A stretch of DNA of 64,000 nucleotides from Mesorhizobium sp. L-2-11. GTDB taxonomy: Bacteria > Pseudomonadota > Alphaproteobacteria > Rhizobiales > Rhizobiaceae. Positions 44,948 through 54,506 of the stretch are shown here, in pieces. Positions within the stretch are counted from its first letter, which is position 1. Every line of letters begins with the position of its first letter. The notes beneath the pieces were generated by a model that saw only the letters and a program-made list of their open reading frames with translations, did no database searches and had not been told where the DNA came from. A program made the translations under genes and the position numbers. The DNA lies in assembly GCF_016756595.1 (NCBI RefSeq), contig NZ_AP023257.1, positions 4,728,001 through 4,792,000 of the forward strand, read 5' to 3'.

Positions 44948-47275
44948 ATGGCGAAGGCGGACGCGTGGGGCGCGCCCGGAGGGACGGGTTTTGAGCGGCG
45001 TGAGGCGGGAAGCGACGGTCTTGCCGGCAACGCGCGGCTCATTGCCGAACCCGCCTACCGACGGCTCCTGGCGGCTGAGCCATTGTTGCGCCGATCGATA
45101 CCGGCCCTCATCATCATTTTCCTGCTTGTCATCGCGGCGCTGCGGTTCCTGTCGCTGATGCACGAGCGCGACGACGTGGAACGCGACGCCAAGGCGATCC
45201 TCTCGCTCGCGGCGGGCCAACTGGCCAGTTCGATCAGCGTCGATGCGAGCATGGCCACGACGCCCGGCGCGACGCAGGATCTGTTGGAGGGCATCAGCCG
45301 TCAGGGCGCTATGGGCCGAAGCCACGTGCTTGCGGTCACCGACGGCGCGTTCAAGATCGTTGCCGTGACACCGCAATCGACGGGCTGGGAAGGGCGGTCG
45401 CTCGACGCCATCGCCCAGGGCGGTCAACCGCTGTTCATGTTCGGCGACCGCGCCGGGGTGATGGAGGTCAGCATCGGCGGCCAGGACTGGTATGCCGCGC
45501 TGAGCCTGGCAAACGGCAGGAATGGTGCTGCCGCAGCGCTCGTTCCGCGGGATGCGGTCTTCGACACGTGGCGCAAGACCGTTTCGCTCAACGTCACGCT
45601 GTTCGTGCTGACGGCCGGCGTGCTGATCATCATTCTCTATGCCTATTTCGGCCAGGCGGCGCGCGCCCAGACCGCCGACCGCATCTATCTCGAAGCGCAC
45701 CAGCGCATCGACATGGCGCTGGTGCGCGGCCGTTGCGGCCTGTGGGACTGGGACATGGTGCGCGGCAAAATGTACTGGTCGCGTTCGATGTACGATATGC
45801 TGGGCTATGAGCCCTGCGACACGATGCTGTCGTTCGGCGAGGTCGACGGGATCATCCATCCCGAGGACGGCGACCTGTTCCAACTCGCCAACAGGATCGT
45901 CGCACGCGAGATCGACCACATCGACCAGGTATTCCGGATGCGCCACGCCGACGGACAATGGGTGTGGATGCGCGCAAGGGCGCAGGTGATCGACCCGGAA
46001 GCGCCGGAAATCCAGCTGATCGGCATCGCCGTCGACGTCACCGAGCAGCGGCACCTGGCGCTACGCTCCGAGGCCGCGGATCTTCGCCTGCGAACGGCTA
46101 TCGAAAACATCAACGAATCCTTCGTGCTCTGGGATTCGTCCCAGCGCCTGATCATGTGCAATTCCAAGTACCAGCAGGACAACGGCCTGTCGGATCGCGA
46201 CGTGATGCCGGGCGCCCCGCGCGCCGTTCTCGAAAATCGCATGCTTGCCTTCGCCTCGGAGCGCAGGCTTGCCAACACCAACGGGCAGCAAGGCGGCGTG
46301 ACCTTCGAGCGGCAGCTTGCCGATGGCCGCTGGCTGCAGGTGAACGAATTGCGGACCAGGGACGGCGGCACCGTCTCGGTCGGCTCCGACATCACCCAGA
46401 TCAAACTGCACCAGGAGAAGCTGGTCGACAGCGAGCGCCGGCTGATGGCGACGATCCATGATCTCAGCCTTGCCCGCCGGGCAGAGGAAGAACGGTCGCG
46501 CGAACTGGTCGAGCTCAATCACAAATACATGAAGGAAACCGAGCGTGCCGAGGCCGCGAACCGGGCCAAATCCGAGTTCCTGGCCAACATGTCGCATGAA
46601 TTGCGTACGCCGCTCAACGCGATCATCGGCTTCTCCGAGCTGATGGAACAGGCGCTGTTCGGGCCTCTGGGTTCGCCGCGCTACGAGGAATACGCCACCG
46701 ACATCAACGGCAGCGGCAAATATCTTCTGGGCGTCATCAACGACATCCTCGACATGTCGAAGATCGAGGCCGGCCAATTCTCGATGGATCAGGAGGAAAT
46801 CGACCTCTGCCCGCTGATGCGGGAAACGGTGCGCGTCATCTCGCTGCAGGCAGCGGAAAAGTCGATCACCGTCGAAACACGCATCCCCGATTCACTGACG
46901 CTTTTCGCCGACCGCCGGGCGATCAAGCAGATCATCATCAACCTGCTGTCGAATGCGGTGAAGTTCACCGGACAGGGCGGCCGCATTGCGGTCAGGGCCC
47001 GCAACACTTCCAGCGCTCTGGTGCTGACGATCGAAGACAATGGCTGCGGCATCCCGAAGGAGGCGCTGAGCAAGCTCGGGCGGCCGTTCGAGCAAGTGCA
47101 GAACCAGTTTTCCAAGAGCCATGCCGGTTCCGGCCTTGGCCTTGCCATCTCACGCTCGTTGGCCGAGCTTCAGGGCGGCGCCTTGAAAATCCGCTCCACC
47201 GAAGGCACCGGCACGATCGTGTCGGTGCGCATTCCGACCAGGAAACCGGCGCAGCCGGTCAGAGCCGCCGCCTGA
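44948..47275 (+). CDS. PAS-domain sensor histidine kinase, PleC-like
   Basis: The 775-residue kinase has a membrane helix (PALIIIFLLVIAALRFLSL) near residue 60, a periplasmic sensor part, a second helix (VTLFVLTAGVLIIILYAYFG) near residue 225, and two PAS-like regions (MVRGKMYWSRSMYDMLGYEP and NESFVLWDSSQRLIMCNSKY). The catalytic core has His550 in NMSHELRTPLNAIIGFSELM, then NLLSNAVKFT, DNGCGIP and GSGLGLAIS. This is the PleC/DivJ/PdhS type that controls DivK phosphorylation in the cell cycle. The pepN-glnE neighbourhood matches rhizobial pleC. GGGGAGAG precedes ATG 44948. Confidence 0.85.
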   Translation: MAKADAWGAPGGTGFERREAGSDGLAGNARLIAEPAYRRLLAAEPLLRRSIPALIIIFLLVIAALRFLSLMHERDDVERDAKAILSLAAGQLASSISVDASMATTPGATQDLLEGISRQGAMGRSHVLAVTDGAFKIVAVTPQSTGWEGRSLDAIAQGGQPLFMFGDRAGVMEVSIGGQDWYAALSLANGRNGAAAALVPRDAVFDTWRKTVSLNVTLFVLTAGVLIIILYAYFGQAARAQTADRIYLEAHQRIDMALVRGRCGLWDWDMVRGKMYWSRSMYDMLGYEPCDTMLSFGEVDGIIHPEDGDLFQLANRIVAREIDHIDQVFRMRHADGQWVWMRARAQVIDPEAPEIQLIGIAVDVTEQRHLALRSEAADLRLRTAIENINESFVLWDSSQRLIMCNSKYQQDNGLSDRDVMPGAPRAVLENRMLAFASERRLANTNGQQGGVTFERQLADGRWLQVNELRTRDGGTVSVGSDITQIKLHQEKLVDSERRLMATIHDLSLARRAEEERSRELVELNHKYMKETERAEAANRAKSEFLANMSHELRTPLNAIIGFSELMEQALFGPLGSPRYEEYATDINGSGKYLLGVINDILDMSKIEAGQFSMDQEEIDLCPLMRETVRVISLQAAEKSITVETRIPDSLTLFADRRAIKQIIINLLSNAVKFTGQGGRIAVRARNTSSALVLTIEDNGCGIPKEALSKLGRPFEQVQNQFSKSHAGSGLGLAISRSLAELQGGALKIRSTEGTGTIVSVRIPTRKPAQPVRAAA

Positions 47276-47366
47276 ATAGCGGATAGCGAATAGTCGGTAG
47301 TCAATATTTAGTTCCATTCACCATTTCACCACTCATTACTCGTTACTCACTATTCGCTATTCACTA
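47276..47366. repeat. Inverted heptamer array with stop codons between convergent genes
   Basis: The plus strand reads GAATAGC GGATAGC GAATAGT CGGTAGT CAATATT right after the PleC-like stop. The minus strand reads GAGTAGT GAATAGC GAATAGT GAGTAAC GAGTAAT GAGTGGT at the glnE stop. ATAGCGAATAGT (47283-47294) and ACTATTCGCTAT (47349-47360) are exact complements. A 7-base period places TAG/TAA in every frame. Confidence 0.7.
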
Positions 47367-50321
47367 CTCATCCGCACGAAGCAAAAAGCCAAAATCCTTC
47401 CTGACCTTTTGCGACGTCTCCTTGAGGTGCGCTTCCAGCACGCCGAAATCCGGCAGGTCGGTGACCGCCAGAAGCAGATCCGAAAGCCCCGGCGGAACGT
47501 CGTCCCGCTCGAATACGCCGGTGAGGCAGAGCCGCGTCATCTGGGTCAGCGCCAGATAGAGCGCATAGGCGTCGCAAAGCTCCTGCCTGATCTGCGCCTC
47601 GGCGAAATCCGGCGCCAGCCTAGACAGGACTTCCGCTGTCCCGGTGACCCGGCGGCCGGCTTCGACCTTTCCGGTGATCACCGCCACCTGCGCGATGAAT
47701 TCGAGATCGATGAGACCACCCGGGATCAGCTTGATGTCCCAGAGATCGTGCGGCGGTTTTTCCTTCTCAATCATCGCGCGCATCTCGAATGCTTCGGCCA
47801 TCACCTTGGCGCTGTCGCGCGGCAGGGCAAGCACCTGTGCCACTTCGGCCTCAACCTCGGCGCACAGCGCTTGATCGCCGCCGATCGCGCGGGCCCTTGA
47901 CAGCGCCATATGCTCCCAGGTCCACGCGTCCTTGCGCTGGTACTTCTTGAAAGCATCGACATGGGTCGCCACCGGCCCCTTGTTACCGGACGGCCGCAAG
48001 CGAAGGTCGAGCTCATAGAGAACGCCCTCGGCGGTCGGCGCTGAAACCGCAGCGATCAGCCGCTGCGTCATCCTGGCGTAATAGTGGGACGGGGCGAGCG
48101 GCTTGTCGCCATCGGATTCTTCGGCATCGGCGTCGTGATCGTAAAGCAGGATGAGGTCGACGTCTGAGCCGGCCGTCAATTCGCGGCTGCCGAGCTTGCC
48201 CATGCCGAGCAGCGCAACCGTGCCGCCGGCGATGCGACCGTGGCGTAGCGCGAACTCGGCGATGACCGCCCGCAGCGCCGCGTCGATGGTGAGATCGGCC
48301 AGATCGGAAAAGGCACGGCCGGCGCGCGCCGGATCGATCGAGCCGGCAAGCAGCCTGACGCCGATCAGGAATTTTTGCTCGGACGCAAAGATGCGCAAGC
48401 GGTCGAGCACGTCCTCATAGGCCCTGTCGCCTTCGAGGAACGCGGCGAGACGGCCGGACAGATAGGCGCGGTCCGGCAGTTCGGTCAAAAGGGCCGGATC
48501 AAGCAGGCCGTCAAACACGTGCGGCCGGCGTGTGATGATGGCGGCCAGCCGGGGCGCCGCACCCATGATCGTCGCCAGCAGCTTCAGCAGAGCTGGATTG
48601 GAATGGAGCAGCGAGAACAGCTGAATGCCAGCGGGCAGACCGGCAAGGAATTCGTCGAAACGTATCAACGCCTCGTCCGCCCGGCGCGTCTGGCCGAAGG
48701 ATTGCAGCAGCGCCGGCGTCAGTTCGGTCAACCGCTCGCGCGCCTCGGCCGACTGCGTGACGCGATAGCGGCCGAAATGCCAGCCGCGGATGACGCGGCA
48801 GATGTCGCTCGCCCGCTGGAATCCCAATCTTTGCAGGGTCTGCAACGTATCGGGGTCATCGACATCGCCGGTAAAGACCAGATTGCCGATGCCCGCCGAA
48901 AGCTCGGGCGCGGTCTCGAAAAGCGCTGCGTAGTGGCGTTCGACCTGATGGAGTGCAGCACGGAACGCCTCGGCAAAGCTCGCCGCATCGGTAAAACCGA
49001 GCAGGCGGGCAATGCGTTCGAGCCCTTCGTCATCGTCCGGCAGTATATGGATCTGCTCGTCGGCGACCATCTGGACGGCGTGCTCGACGCGGCGCAGGAG
49101 CCAGTACTGCCTTGTGAGCGTATCGCGCGCATCGGCGGTGATCCAGCCGCGTGCCGCAAGCTGGCCAAGCATCGGCACCGTCTCGCGGCCGCGCAGTTCG
49201 GGGAAGCGGCCGCCGGCGATGAGCTGCTGGGTCTGGACGAAGAACTCGATCTCGCGGATGCCGCCGCGGCCGAGCTTGACGTTGTGGCCCTTCACCGCGA
49301 TCTCGCCAAGACCCTTGTGGGCGTGGATCTGACGCTTGATCGAATGGACGTCGGCGATCGCCGCATAGTCCATGTATTTGCGCCAGATGTAGGGCTGGAG
49401 GTCCTTCAGGAACGCAGTGCCGGCGTTGACATCGCCGGCCACCGGACGCGCCTTGATCATTGCGGCCCTCTCCCAGTTCTGCCCGCGCGCCTCGTAGTAG
49501 CGCAGCGCCGCCTCGACCGGGATCGCCAGCGGCGTCGAACCCGGGTCAGGTCGAAGCCTGAGGTCGGTGCGGAAAACATAGCCGTGTTCGGTACGGTCCT
49601 GGAGAATGCGGACCAGCCGGCGTGTCAGGCGCGAAAACAGCTCGGTCGCATCGAGCGGATCGACGACTGCTGGCGCATGCGGGTCGAAGAACACGACGAG
49701 GTCGATGTCGGAAGAGAAGTTCAGCTCATGCGCGCCAAGCTTGCCCATTCCGAGTAGGATCCAGCCCGACCGGCGCGCCGGATCCTCGAGGTCCGGCAGT
49801 TTGAGCTTGCCTTGTCCGTGCGCGTCGCGAAGCAGGAAGTCGACGGCAGCGCGGGTGCAGGCATCGGCAAGATCGCTCAGCCGCCGTACTGTGATTGCAG
49901 TTTCGGCCTCGCCTGCGAGATCGGCCAGCGCGATCAGGACATGCGCTTCCGCTTTCCATTGCCGCAGCTCCATCATCAGGCTGTTTTCAGAGATGGCTTC
50001 CGCCCGCGCGGCCTTGTCGATGGCGGTGCCGATCGACGCCAGCCGCGCCTCGACGGTCGCATCGAAAAGCGCATCCAGGATCTGCGGGCGGCGGCGCACC
50101 GTGTCGCGCAGGAACGGCGACAGGTCGAACACTGCGGCGAGGAACTCCTGGACGGCGCCCTCGCCGGCCAGGAATTGCGCCAGCCGGGCAAGCCCCCCTT
50201 CCTGCGCTGCGGAAGCGATCTCCGACAGTTCCCGCCGGGCTCGGTTCTGATCCAGAGGCACGAGCCTCGCCGCCGGCTTCAGAAGCCAGTTGGCGTGTTC
50301 CGCAGCCGCCTTCACCGCCAT
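47364..50321 (-). CDS. glnE: Bifunctional glutamine synthetase adenylyltransferase/deadenylylase
   Basis: The 985-residue protein has two nucleotidyltransferase domains. The first includes LGAHELNFSSDIDLVVFF and the second GKLGSRELTAGSDVDLILLY. It adds and removes AMP on glutamine synthetase in response to PII, setting nitrogen assimilation. The length matches the family. Its ATG overlaps the stop of the upstream kinase gene as TGATG, so it is translationally coupled to a two-component system. It is convergent with the PleC-like gene, separated by the heptamer array. Confidence 0.97.
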   Translation of the reverse strand: MAVKAAAEHANWLLKPAARLVPLDQNRARRELSEIASAAQEGGLARLAQFLAGEGAVQEFLAAVFDLSPFLRDTVRRRPQILDALFDATVEARLASIGTAIDKAARAEAISENSLMMELRQWKAEAHVLIALADLAGEAETAITVRRLSDLADACTRAAVDFLLRDAHGQGKLKLPDLEDPARRSGWILLGMGKLGAHELNFSSDIDLVVFFDPHAPAVVDPLDATELFSRLTRRLVRILQDRTEHGYVFRTDLRLRPDPGSTPLAIPVEAALRYYEARGQNWERAAMIKARPVAGDVNAGTAFLKDLQPYIWRKYMDYAAIADVHSIKRQIHAHKGLGEIAVKGHNVKLGRGGIREIEFFVQTQQLIAGGRFPELRGRETVPMLGQLAARGWITADARDTLTRQYWLLRRVEHAVQMVADEQIHILPDDDEGLERIARLLGFTDAASFAEAFRAALHQVERHYAALFETAPELSAGIGNLVFTGDVDDPDTLQTLQRLGFQRASDICRVIRGWHFGRYRVTQSAEARERLTELTPALLQSFGQTRRADEALIRFDEFLAGLPAGIQLFSLLHSNPALLKLLATIMGAAPRLAAIITRRPHVFDGLLDPALLTELPDRAYLSGRLAAFLEGDRAYEDVLDRLRIFASEQKFLIGVRLLAGSIDPARAGRAFSDLADLTIDAALRAVIAEFALRHGRIAGGTVALLGMGKLGSRELTAGSDVDLILLYDHDADAEESDGDKPLAPSHYYARMTQRLIAAVSAPTAEGVLYELDLRLRPSGNKGPVATHVDAFKKYQRKDAWTWEHMALSRARAIGGDQALCAEVEAEVAQVLALPRDSAKVMAEAFEMRAMIEKEKPPHDLWDIKLIPGGLIDLEFIAQVAVITGKVEAGRRVTGTAEVLSRLAPDFAEAQIRQELCDAYALYLALTQMTRLCLTGVFERDDVPPGLSDLLLAVTDLPDFGVLEAHLKETSQKVRKDFGFLLRADE

Positions 50322-51790
50322 CAGCGATCCTCCGGTTCGGGAAATCTCATGACGACGGACAATCCGGGATCTGCGGGCAGGAGATCAAGCCGTCCATTGT
50401 GGAATGTCATGATCGCCTTGGCGAGACTGAGGCCGAGACCGGAACCCGGCTGCGAGCGGCTCTTCTCCAGCCGCACGAAGCGCTCGGTAGCCCTCGCGCG
50501 ATCGGCATCGTCTGGAATGCCCTGGCCGTTGTCTGTGACGGAAAGCCTGATTTCGCTGCCGACGCGATCGAGCGCCACGTGAACGGTCGGCTTGGCTGTC
50601 GAGTCGGTAGAATATTTGATCGCGTTGTCGACGATGTTCGATAGCGCCTGGCCGATCAGCTCGCGATTGCCTTCAACGGCGAAGCCATCCTGCACCGAGG
50701 TCTCGAGTGTCACTCCCGCCTCCTCCGCCACCGGCTCGTAAAGCTCGACGACATCGCGCACGGAAGCAGCCAGATCGACCCGGCTGGTGCTTTCTGAGGA
50801 ATAGCCCGCCTCCAGCCTCGAGATCATCAGAATGGCGTTGAAGGTCTTTATCAGCTGGTCGGACTCGGCGATGGTCGCTTCCAGCGCCTGCCGGTAGTCG
50901 GCGGGACTGTGCTTGCCGGAGAGCGTCGCCTCGGCGCGGTTGCGCAGCCTGGTCAGCGGCGTCTTCAGATCGTGGGCGATGTTGTCGGAGACCTGCTTCA
51001 GCCCTTCATTCAGCGTAGCGATCCTGGCCAGCATGGAATTGAGATTTTCGGAGAGCCGATCGAACTCGTCGCCGGCTCCGGTGACCGGCAGCCGGCCGGA
51101 AAGGTCGCCGCCCATGATCCGGCGGCTGGCCTGCGACACCGAGTCGATGCGCTTCAGCGCCGCGCGTCCGACGAAGAACCAGATCAAAATTCCGCCAAGC
51201 GCCATCATGCCGAGCGCCAACGTCAAGGCGCGGCGGATGACGGCGCGGAACCGCTCAGGCTCGCCGAGATCGCGACCGATCAGCATGATCATCTGGTTCG
51301 GCAGGCGCAGCACCAGGGCAATGGCGTTGTGGCCCTTCTCACCTTCGACCTGGACTTCGTTCTGGCTGGGTTCGTTCGGGTCGGCGATCGGGTTGCGTTG
51401 CCGCTCGAGCTCGCCCTCGCCAAAGCGTCGGTAGGAAAACGGCTCCGTCGTCCAGCCCTCGGCCTCGAGAACGCCGGGTTCCAGGCTCTGCACGTTGCCG
51501 GTCAGGATCTGGCCGTTGGCATCGGCGATCAAATAGAGATTGGCGCCGGGCTGGCGGGAGCGCTGCTCGACCACGCGCACCAGCAGCGGCAAGCCGCCGC
51601 GCTGATAGACCCGGGCGAGGCCGAGCACCTCGTCGTTGATGGTCTCCTGCGTCTGGCCGGTCAGCATGCGCGCCGACAGCGAGGTCATGTAGAGGACGAG
51701 CAGCACCGCACAGATGGCGAACAGCAGGAGATAGAGCGCCGAAAGCCGCGCTGCCGTCGTCTTCATGAGGGCCGGCATGGAAAGGGCCAT
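50321..51790 (-). CDS. Two-component sensor histidine kinase
   Basis: The 489-residue kinase has two membrane helices (LYLLLFAICAVLLVLY and LALGMMALGGILIWFF), a periplasmic loop of about 140 residues, a HAMP domain (RRIMGGDLSGRLPVTG), His273 in DNIAHDLKTPLTRLRNRAEA, N-box NIVDNAIKYS, then DNGQGIP and GSGLGLSLAKA. The ligand is unknown. The ATG at 51790 lies one base from the response-regulator stop. Its TGA is shared with the glnE start, which suggests the same mRNA carries response regulator, kinase and glnE. Confidence 0.94.
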   Translation of the reverse strand: MALSMPALMKTTAARLSALYLLLFAICAVLLVLYMTSLSARMLTGQTQETINDEVLGLARVYQRGGLPLLVRVVEQRSRQPGANLYLIADANGQILTGNVQSLEPGVLEAEGWTTEPFSYRRFGEGELERQRNPIADPNEPSQNEVQVEGEKGHNAIALVLRLPNQMIMLIGRDLGEPERFRAVIRRALTLALGMMALGGILIWFFVGRAALKRIDSVSQASRRIMGGDLSGRLPVTGAGDEFDRLSENLNSMLARIATLNEGLKQVSDNIAHDLKTPLTRLRNRAEATLSGKHSPADYRQALEATIAESDQLIKTFNAILMISRLEAGYSSESTSRVDLAASVRDVVELYEPVAEEAGVTLETSVQDGFAVEGNRELIGQALSNIVDNAIKYSTDSTAKPTVHVALDRVGSEIRLSVTDNGQGIPDDADRARATERFVRLEKSRSQPGSGLGLSLAKAIMTFHNGRLDLLPADPGLSVVMRFPEPEDR

Positions 51791-51791
51791 G

Positions 51792-52466
51792 CTAGCCGCT
51801 CTTGAGCATATAGCCGGCGCCACGAACGGTATGCAGGATCGGCTTGTCGAAGCCCTTTTCGATCTTGCCGCGCAGCCGCGAGACGTGAACGTCGATGACG
51901 TTGGTCTGCGGATCGAAATGATAGTCCCAGACATTTTCCAGCAGCATGGTGCGCGTCACCACCTGGCCGGCATGGCGCATCAGATATTCGAGCAGGCGGA
52001 ACTCGCGCGGCTGCAGCGTAATCTCGCGGGCTGCGCGCCGCACCGAATGCGACAGCCTGTCGAGTTCGAGATCGCCGACCCGGTAGACGGTTTCGGCCTC
52101 CCTGGCGCTGGCGCGGCGGTTCAGCACCTCGACCCGGGCCAGAAGCTCGGAAAAGGCATAGGGCTTGGTCAGATAGTCGTCGCCGCCGGCGCGCAAGCCG
52201 GTGACGCGGTCGTCGACTTCGCCGAGCGCCGACAGGATCAGCACCGGCGTAGTCTTGCCTCGGGATCTCAGACCGGCGATGACCGACAGGCCGTCGCGGC
52301 GCGGCAACATGCGGTCGACGACCATCACGTCATAGTCGCCGGAGTCAGCGAGCGCGAAGCCGGTTTCGCCGTCGCCGGCGACATGGGCGGTATGTCCGGC
52401 CTCGGTAAAGGCTTTCTGGAGATAATCGGCCGCCTCGCGATCGTCTTCTATGACGAGAATCTTCAT
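51792..52466 (-). CDS. OmpR/PhoB-family response regulator
   Basis: The 224-residue protein has a receiver domain with acidic pocket EDD near residues 7-9, phospho-acceptor D51 (VMVVDRMLP), K in YLTKPYAFSELLARV, and a winged-helix output (LQPREFRLLEYLMRHAGQVV, NVIDVHVSRLRGKIEKGFDK). It pairs with the following kinase. In this order (degP, response regulator, kinase, glnE) it matches a conserved rhizobial segment. ATG 52466 was chosen where MKILVIEDD begins. Confidence 0.95.
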   Translation of the reverse strand: MKILVIEDDREAADYLQKAFTEAGHTAHVAGDGETGFALADSGDYDVMVVDRMLPRRDGLSVIAGLRSRGKTTPVLILSALGEVDDRVTGLRAGGDDYLTKPYAFSELLARVEVLNRRASAREAETVYRVGDLELDRLSHSVRRAAREITLQPREFRLLEYLMRHAGQVVTRTMLLENVWDYHFDPQTNVIDVHVSRLRGKIEKGFDKPILHTVRGAGYMLKSG

Positions 52467-52791
52467 GGCACCGTTATACGCGATTTCGCTGGAAGATTGA
52501 GTGGCCGGCATAGGCGTCATGGCCTCCAGGTGTATCGCGAACAAAGTGAATCAAGAACGAGCAGCAAGTCTTTGTTTTTGAGCGCCGTTGACCCGAGCCG
52601 CGGCATCCTCGGAATTGGGCGAGATGCTTTGTTACTTGAGCATATCGTCATGCCCTGTTCGAGCGGCAGCGGGCGATGGGCCCGCTGCCGCTGGGGCGGA
52701 ACACGATGACTGACTAACGTATTCAAGCCCCGTGCTTTCCCATGCGACGGCTCGGGTGTTTGAAACCGCCGCATCGGAAAAGTCTGGAACG
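52467..52791. other. Region between degP and the response regulator
   Basis: This 325-base stretch contains a perfect 13-bp hairpin (AGCGGCAGCGGGC, 52662-52674; complement 52680-52692) with a 5-nt loop, about 100 bases past the degP stop. It could end degP transcription, although no T run follows. The response-regulator promoter should lie below it. No gene is seen. Confidence 0.5.
52662..52692 (-). terminator. Perfect 13-bp hairpin after degP
   Basis: AGCGGCAGCGGGC-GATGG-GCCCGCTGCCGCT. The stem is GC-rich and has no T run, so termination is only possible. Confidence 0.45.
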
Positions 52792-54321
52792 TCAGCCCTT
52801 GGCGACAGGCAGCGCGACGAAGCGGTTGCTGTCGTCGCGGGTGATCTGCATCAGCACCGCCTTGCGGCCCGACTTCACCGCGTCAGCCATGGCCTTGGCG
52901 ACGTCGTCGGTGCCATTGACCTCCGTCGAATTGACCGAGGTGATGACGTCGCCGGGCTGGATACCGCGATCGGCGGCATCGCTGTCGGGATCGACATCGG
53001 TCACCACAAGCCCTTTGCCATCCTCGGACCTGGTGACGGTGAGACCGAGATCGGCCAGCGTATCGGCCGTTGGCGGAGCGGAAGGCTGCTGGTCGGCCGA
53101 AGCCTGCTTGTCACTCGAAGGCAGCGTGCCGAGGTCGACCTTGACCGTTTCACTCTTGCCGTCACGCCACAGCGTGACGTCGACCGCCTTGCCGGGCGGG
53201 TAGGCGCCGATCAGACGGGCGAGTTCCTTCGGCGAAGCGACGTCCTTGCCGTCCACCTGAGTGATGACGTCACCAGCCGATATGCCGGCCTTCTGGCCGG
53301 GACCATCGTCCTGGGCGCTGGAAACGAGCGCGCCCTTATCGGACTTCAGGCCGAGCGATTCGGCGATTTCGGAGGTGACCGGCTGGATCTCGACGCCAAG
53401 CCAGCCGCGCTCGACGGTGCCGTCCTTCATCAGATCCTGCACGACCTGTTTGGCGGTCGAGGCGGGAATGTCGAAGGCAATGCCGACGCTGCCGCCGGAC
53501 GGCGAGAAGATCGCGGTGTTGATGCCGACGACCTGGCCGTTGAGGTTGAAGGTCGGGCCACCCGAATTGCCGCGGTTCACCGAGGCATCGATCTGAATGA
53601 AGTCATCATAAGGACCGGCGCCGATGTCGCGACCACGCGCCGAAACAATGCCGGCGGTGACCGTGCCGCCGAGGCCGAACGGATTGCCGACCGCCACGAC
53701 CCAGTCGCCGACGCGAACCTTTGAATCATCGGCGAAGTCGACATAGGTGAATTTGCCGTCGCCTTCGACCTTGAGCACTGCAAGATCGGTGCGCGGATCT
53801 GTGCCGACCAGTTTGGCGTCGAGTTCCTTGCCGTCATGCATCACCACCGTGAACGACGAGCCGTCTCCGACGACATGGTTGTTGGTGACGAGGTAGCCAT
53901 CCTCGGAGATGAAGAAACCCGACCCTTGGGCGACCGGCCGCGGCTGGCGGTCACGGCGTCCGAAACGTCGCATGCCATCCCGGCCATCCTGATCGCCAAA
54001 GCCACGGAACTCCCTGAAGAAGCGGCGCAATTGCGGATCGTCGGGGAGATTGCCGAAGGCGTCGGGCAGGTCGGAGCCGTCGTCGGCGGTCGATTCTATC
54101 TTGGCTTTGACTTGGACGCTGACGACCGCCGGCGAAACGCGCTCGACCACGTCGGCGAAGCTCGGGACCTGAGGCGCCTCGACACGCACGGCCTCGGCCA
54201 GGACGGGGGCTGTCCCGGTGGCAACCGCGCCGAAGCCGATCGCGCCGGCAATGGCCACAGATGCGGCGGCAGCCATCAGGCGTTTGCGGGTGCGGGAATG
54301 TGAATTGGGGGCAATATTCAT
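52792..54321 (-). CDS. degP: Periplasmic serine protease, DegP/HtrA (Do) family
   Basis: The 509-residue protein has a signal peptide (MNIAPNSHSRTRKRLMAAAA start) and the trypsin-like triad H149 (NNHVV), D179 (RTDLAVLKV) and S253 (NRGNSGGPTFN). Two PDZ domains follow (about residues 300-390 and 410-500) with GDVITQVDGKDV and GDVITSVNSTEV. It removes misfolded envelope proteins. It lies between the two-component genes and the ccm genes, as in other rhizobia. An earlier ATG at 54363 would add 14 residues. Confidence 0.95.
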   Translation of the reverse strand: MNIAPNSHSRTRKRLMAAAASVAIAGAIGFGAVATGTAPVLAEAVRVEAPQVPSFADVVERVSPAVVSVQVKAKIESTADDGSDLPDAFGNLPDDPQLRRFFREFRGFGDQDGRDGMRRFGRRDRQPRPVAQGSGFFISEDGYLVTNNHVVGDGSSFTVVMHDGKELDAKLVGTDPRTDLAVLKVEGDGKFTYVDFADDSKVRVGDWVVAVGNPFGLGGTVTAGIVSARGRDIGAGPYDDFIQIDASVNRGNSGGPTFNLNGQVVGINTAIFSPSGGSVGIAFDIPASTAKQVVQDLMKDGTVERGWLGVEIQPVTSEIAESLGLKSDKGALVSSAQDDGPGQKAGISAGDVITQVDGKDVASPKELARLIGAYPPGKAVDVTLWRDGKSETVKVDLGTLPSSDKQASADQQPSAPPTADTLADLGLTVTRSEDGKGLVVTDVDPDSDAADRGIQPGDVITSVNSTEVNGTDDVAKAMADAVKSGRKAVLMQITRDDSNRFVALPVAKG

Positions 54322-54477
54322 GGGTCTCGTATCCTCTTTCAAGGGATGCGCTTCGGTCGGCATCCTCGGGTAAGAGAAATAGAGGCGCGCACATTACGGC
54401 GCCATTTCCAGTGCATGAAACTTTGGTAATGTTTGCGGATAAGACCCTTGGGTTTGCGCCCGCCCGTTGCCCTATGT

Positions 54478-54485
54478 TGTATACA
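54478..54485. promoter_or_regulatory. TGTATACA palindrome, putative antitoxin operator
   Basis: TGTATACA lies 21 bases before the antitoxin ATG. Ribbon-helix-helix antitoxins usually repress their own promoter through such short palindromes. Confidence 0.4.
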
Positions 54486-54506
54486 GTTCAGCACAAGGCT
54501 TTCACC

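Noticed and set aside
48375..49757. 460-codon plus-strand frame opposite glnE
   Set aside because: Antisense shadow in a conserved gene.
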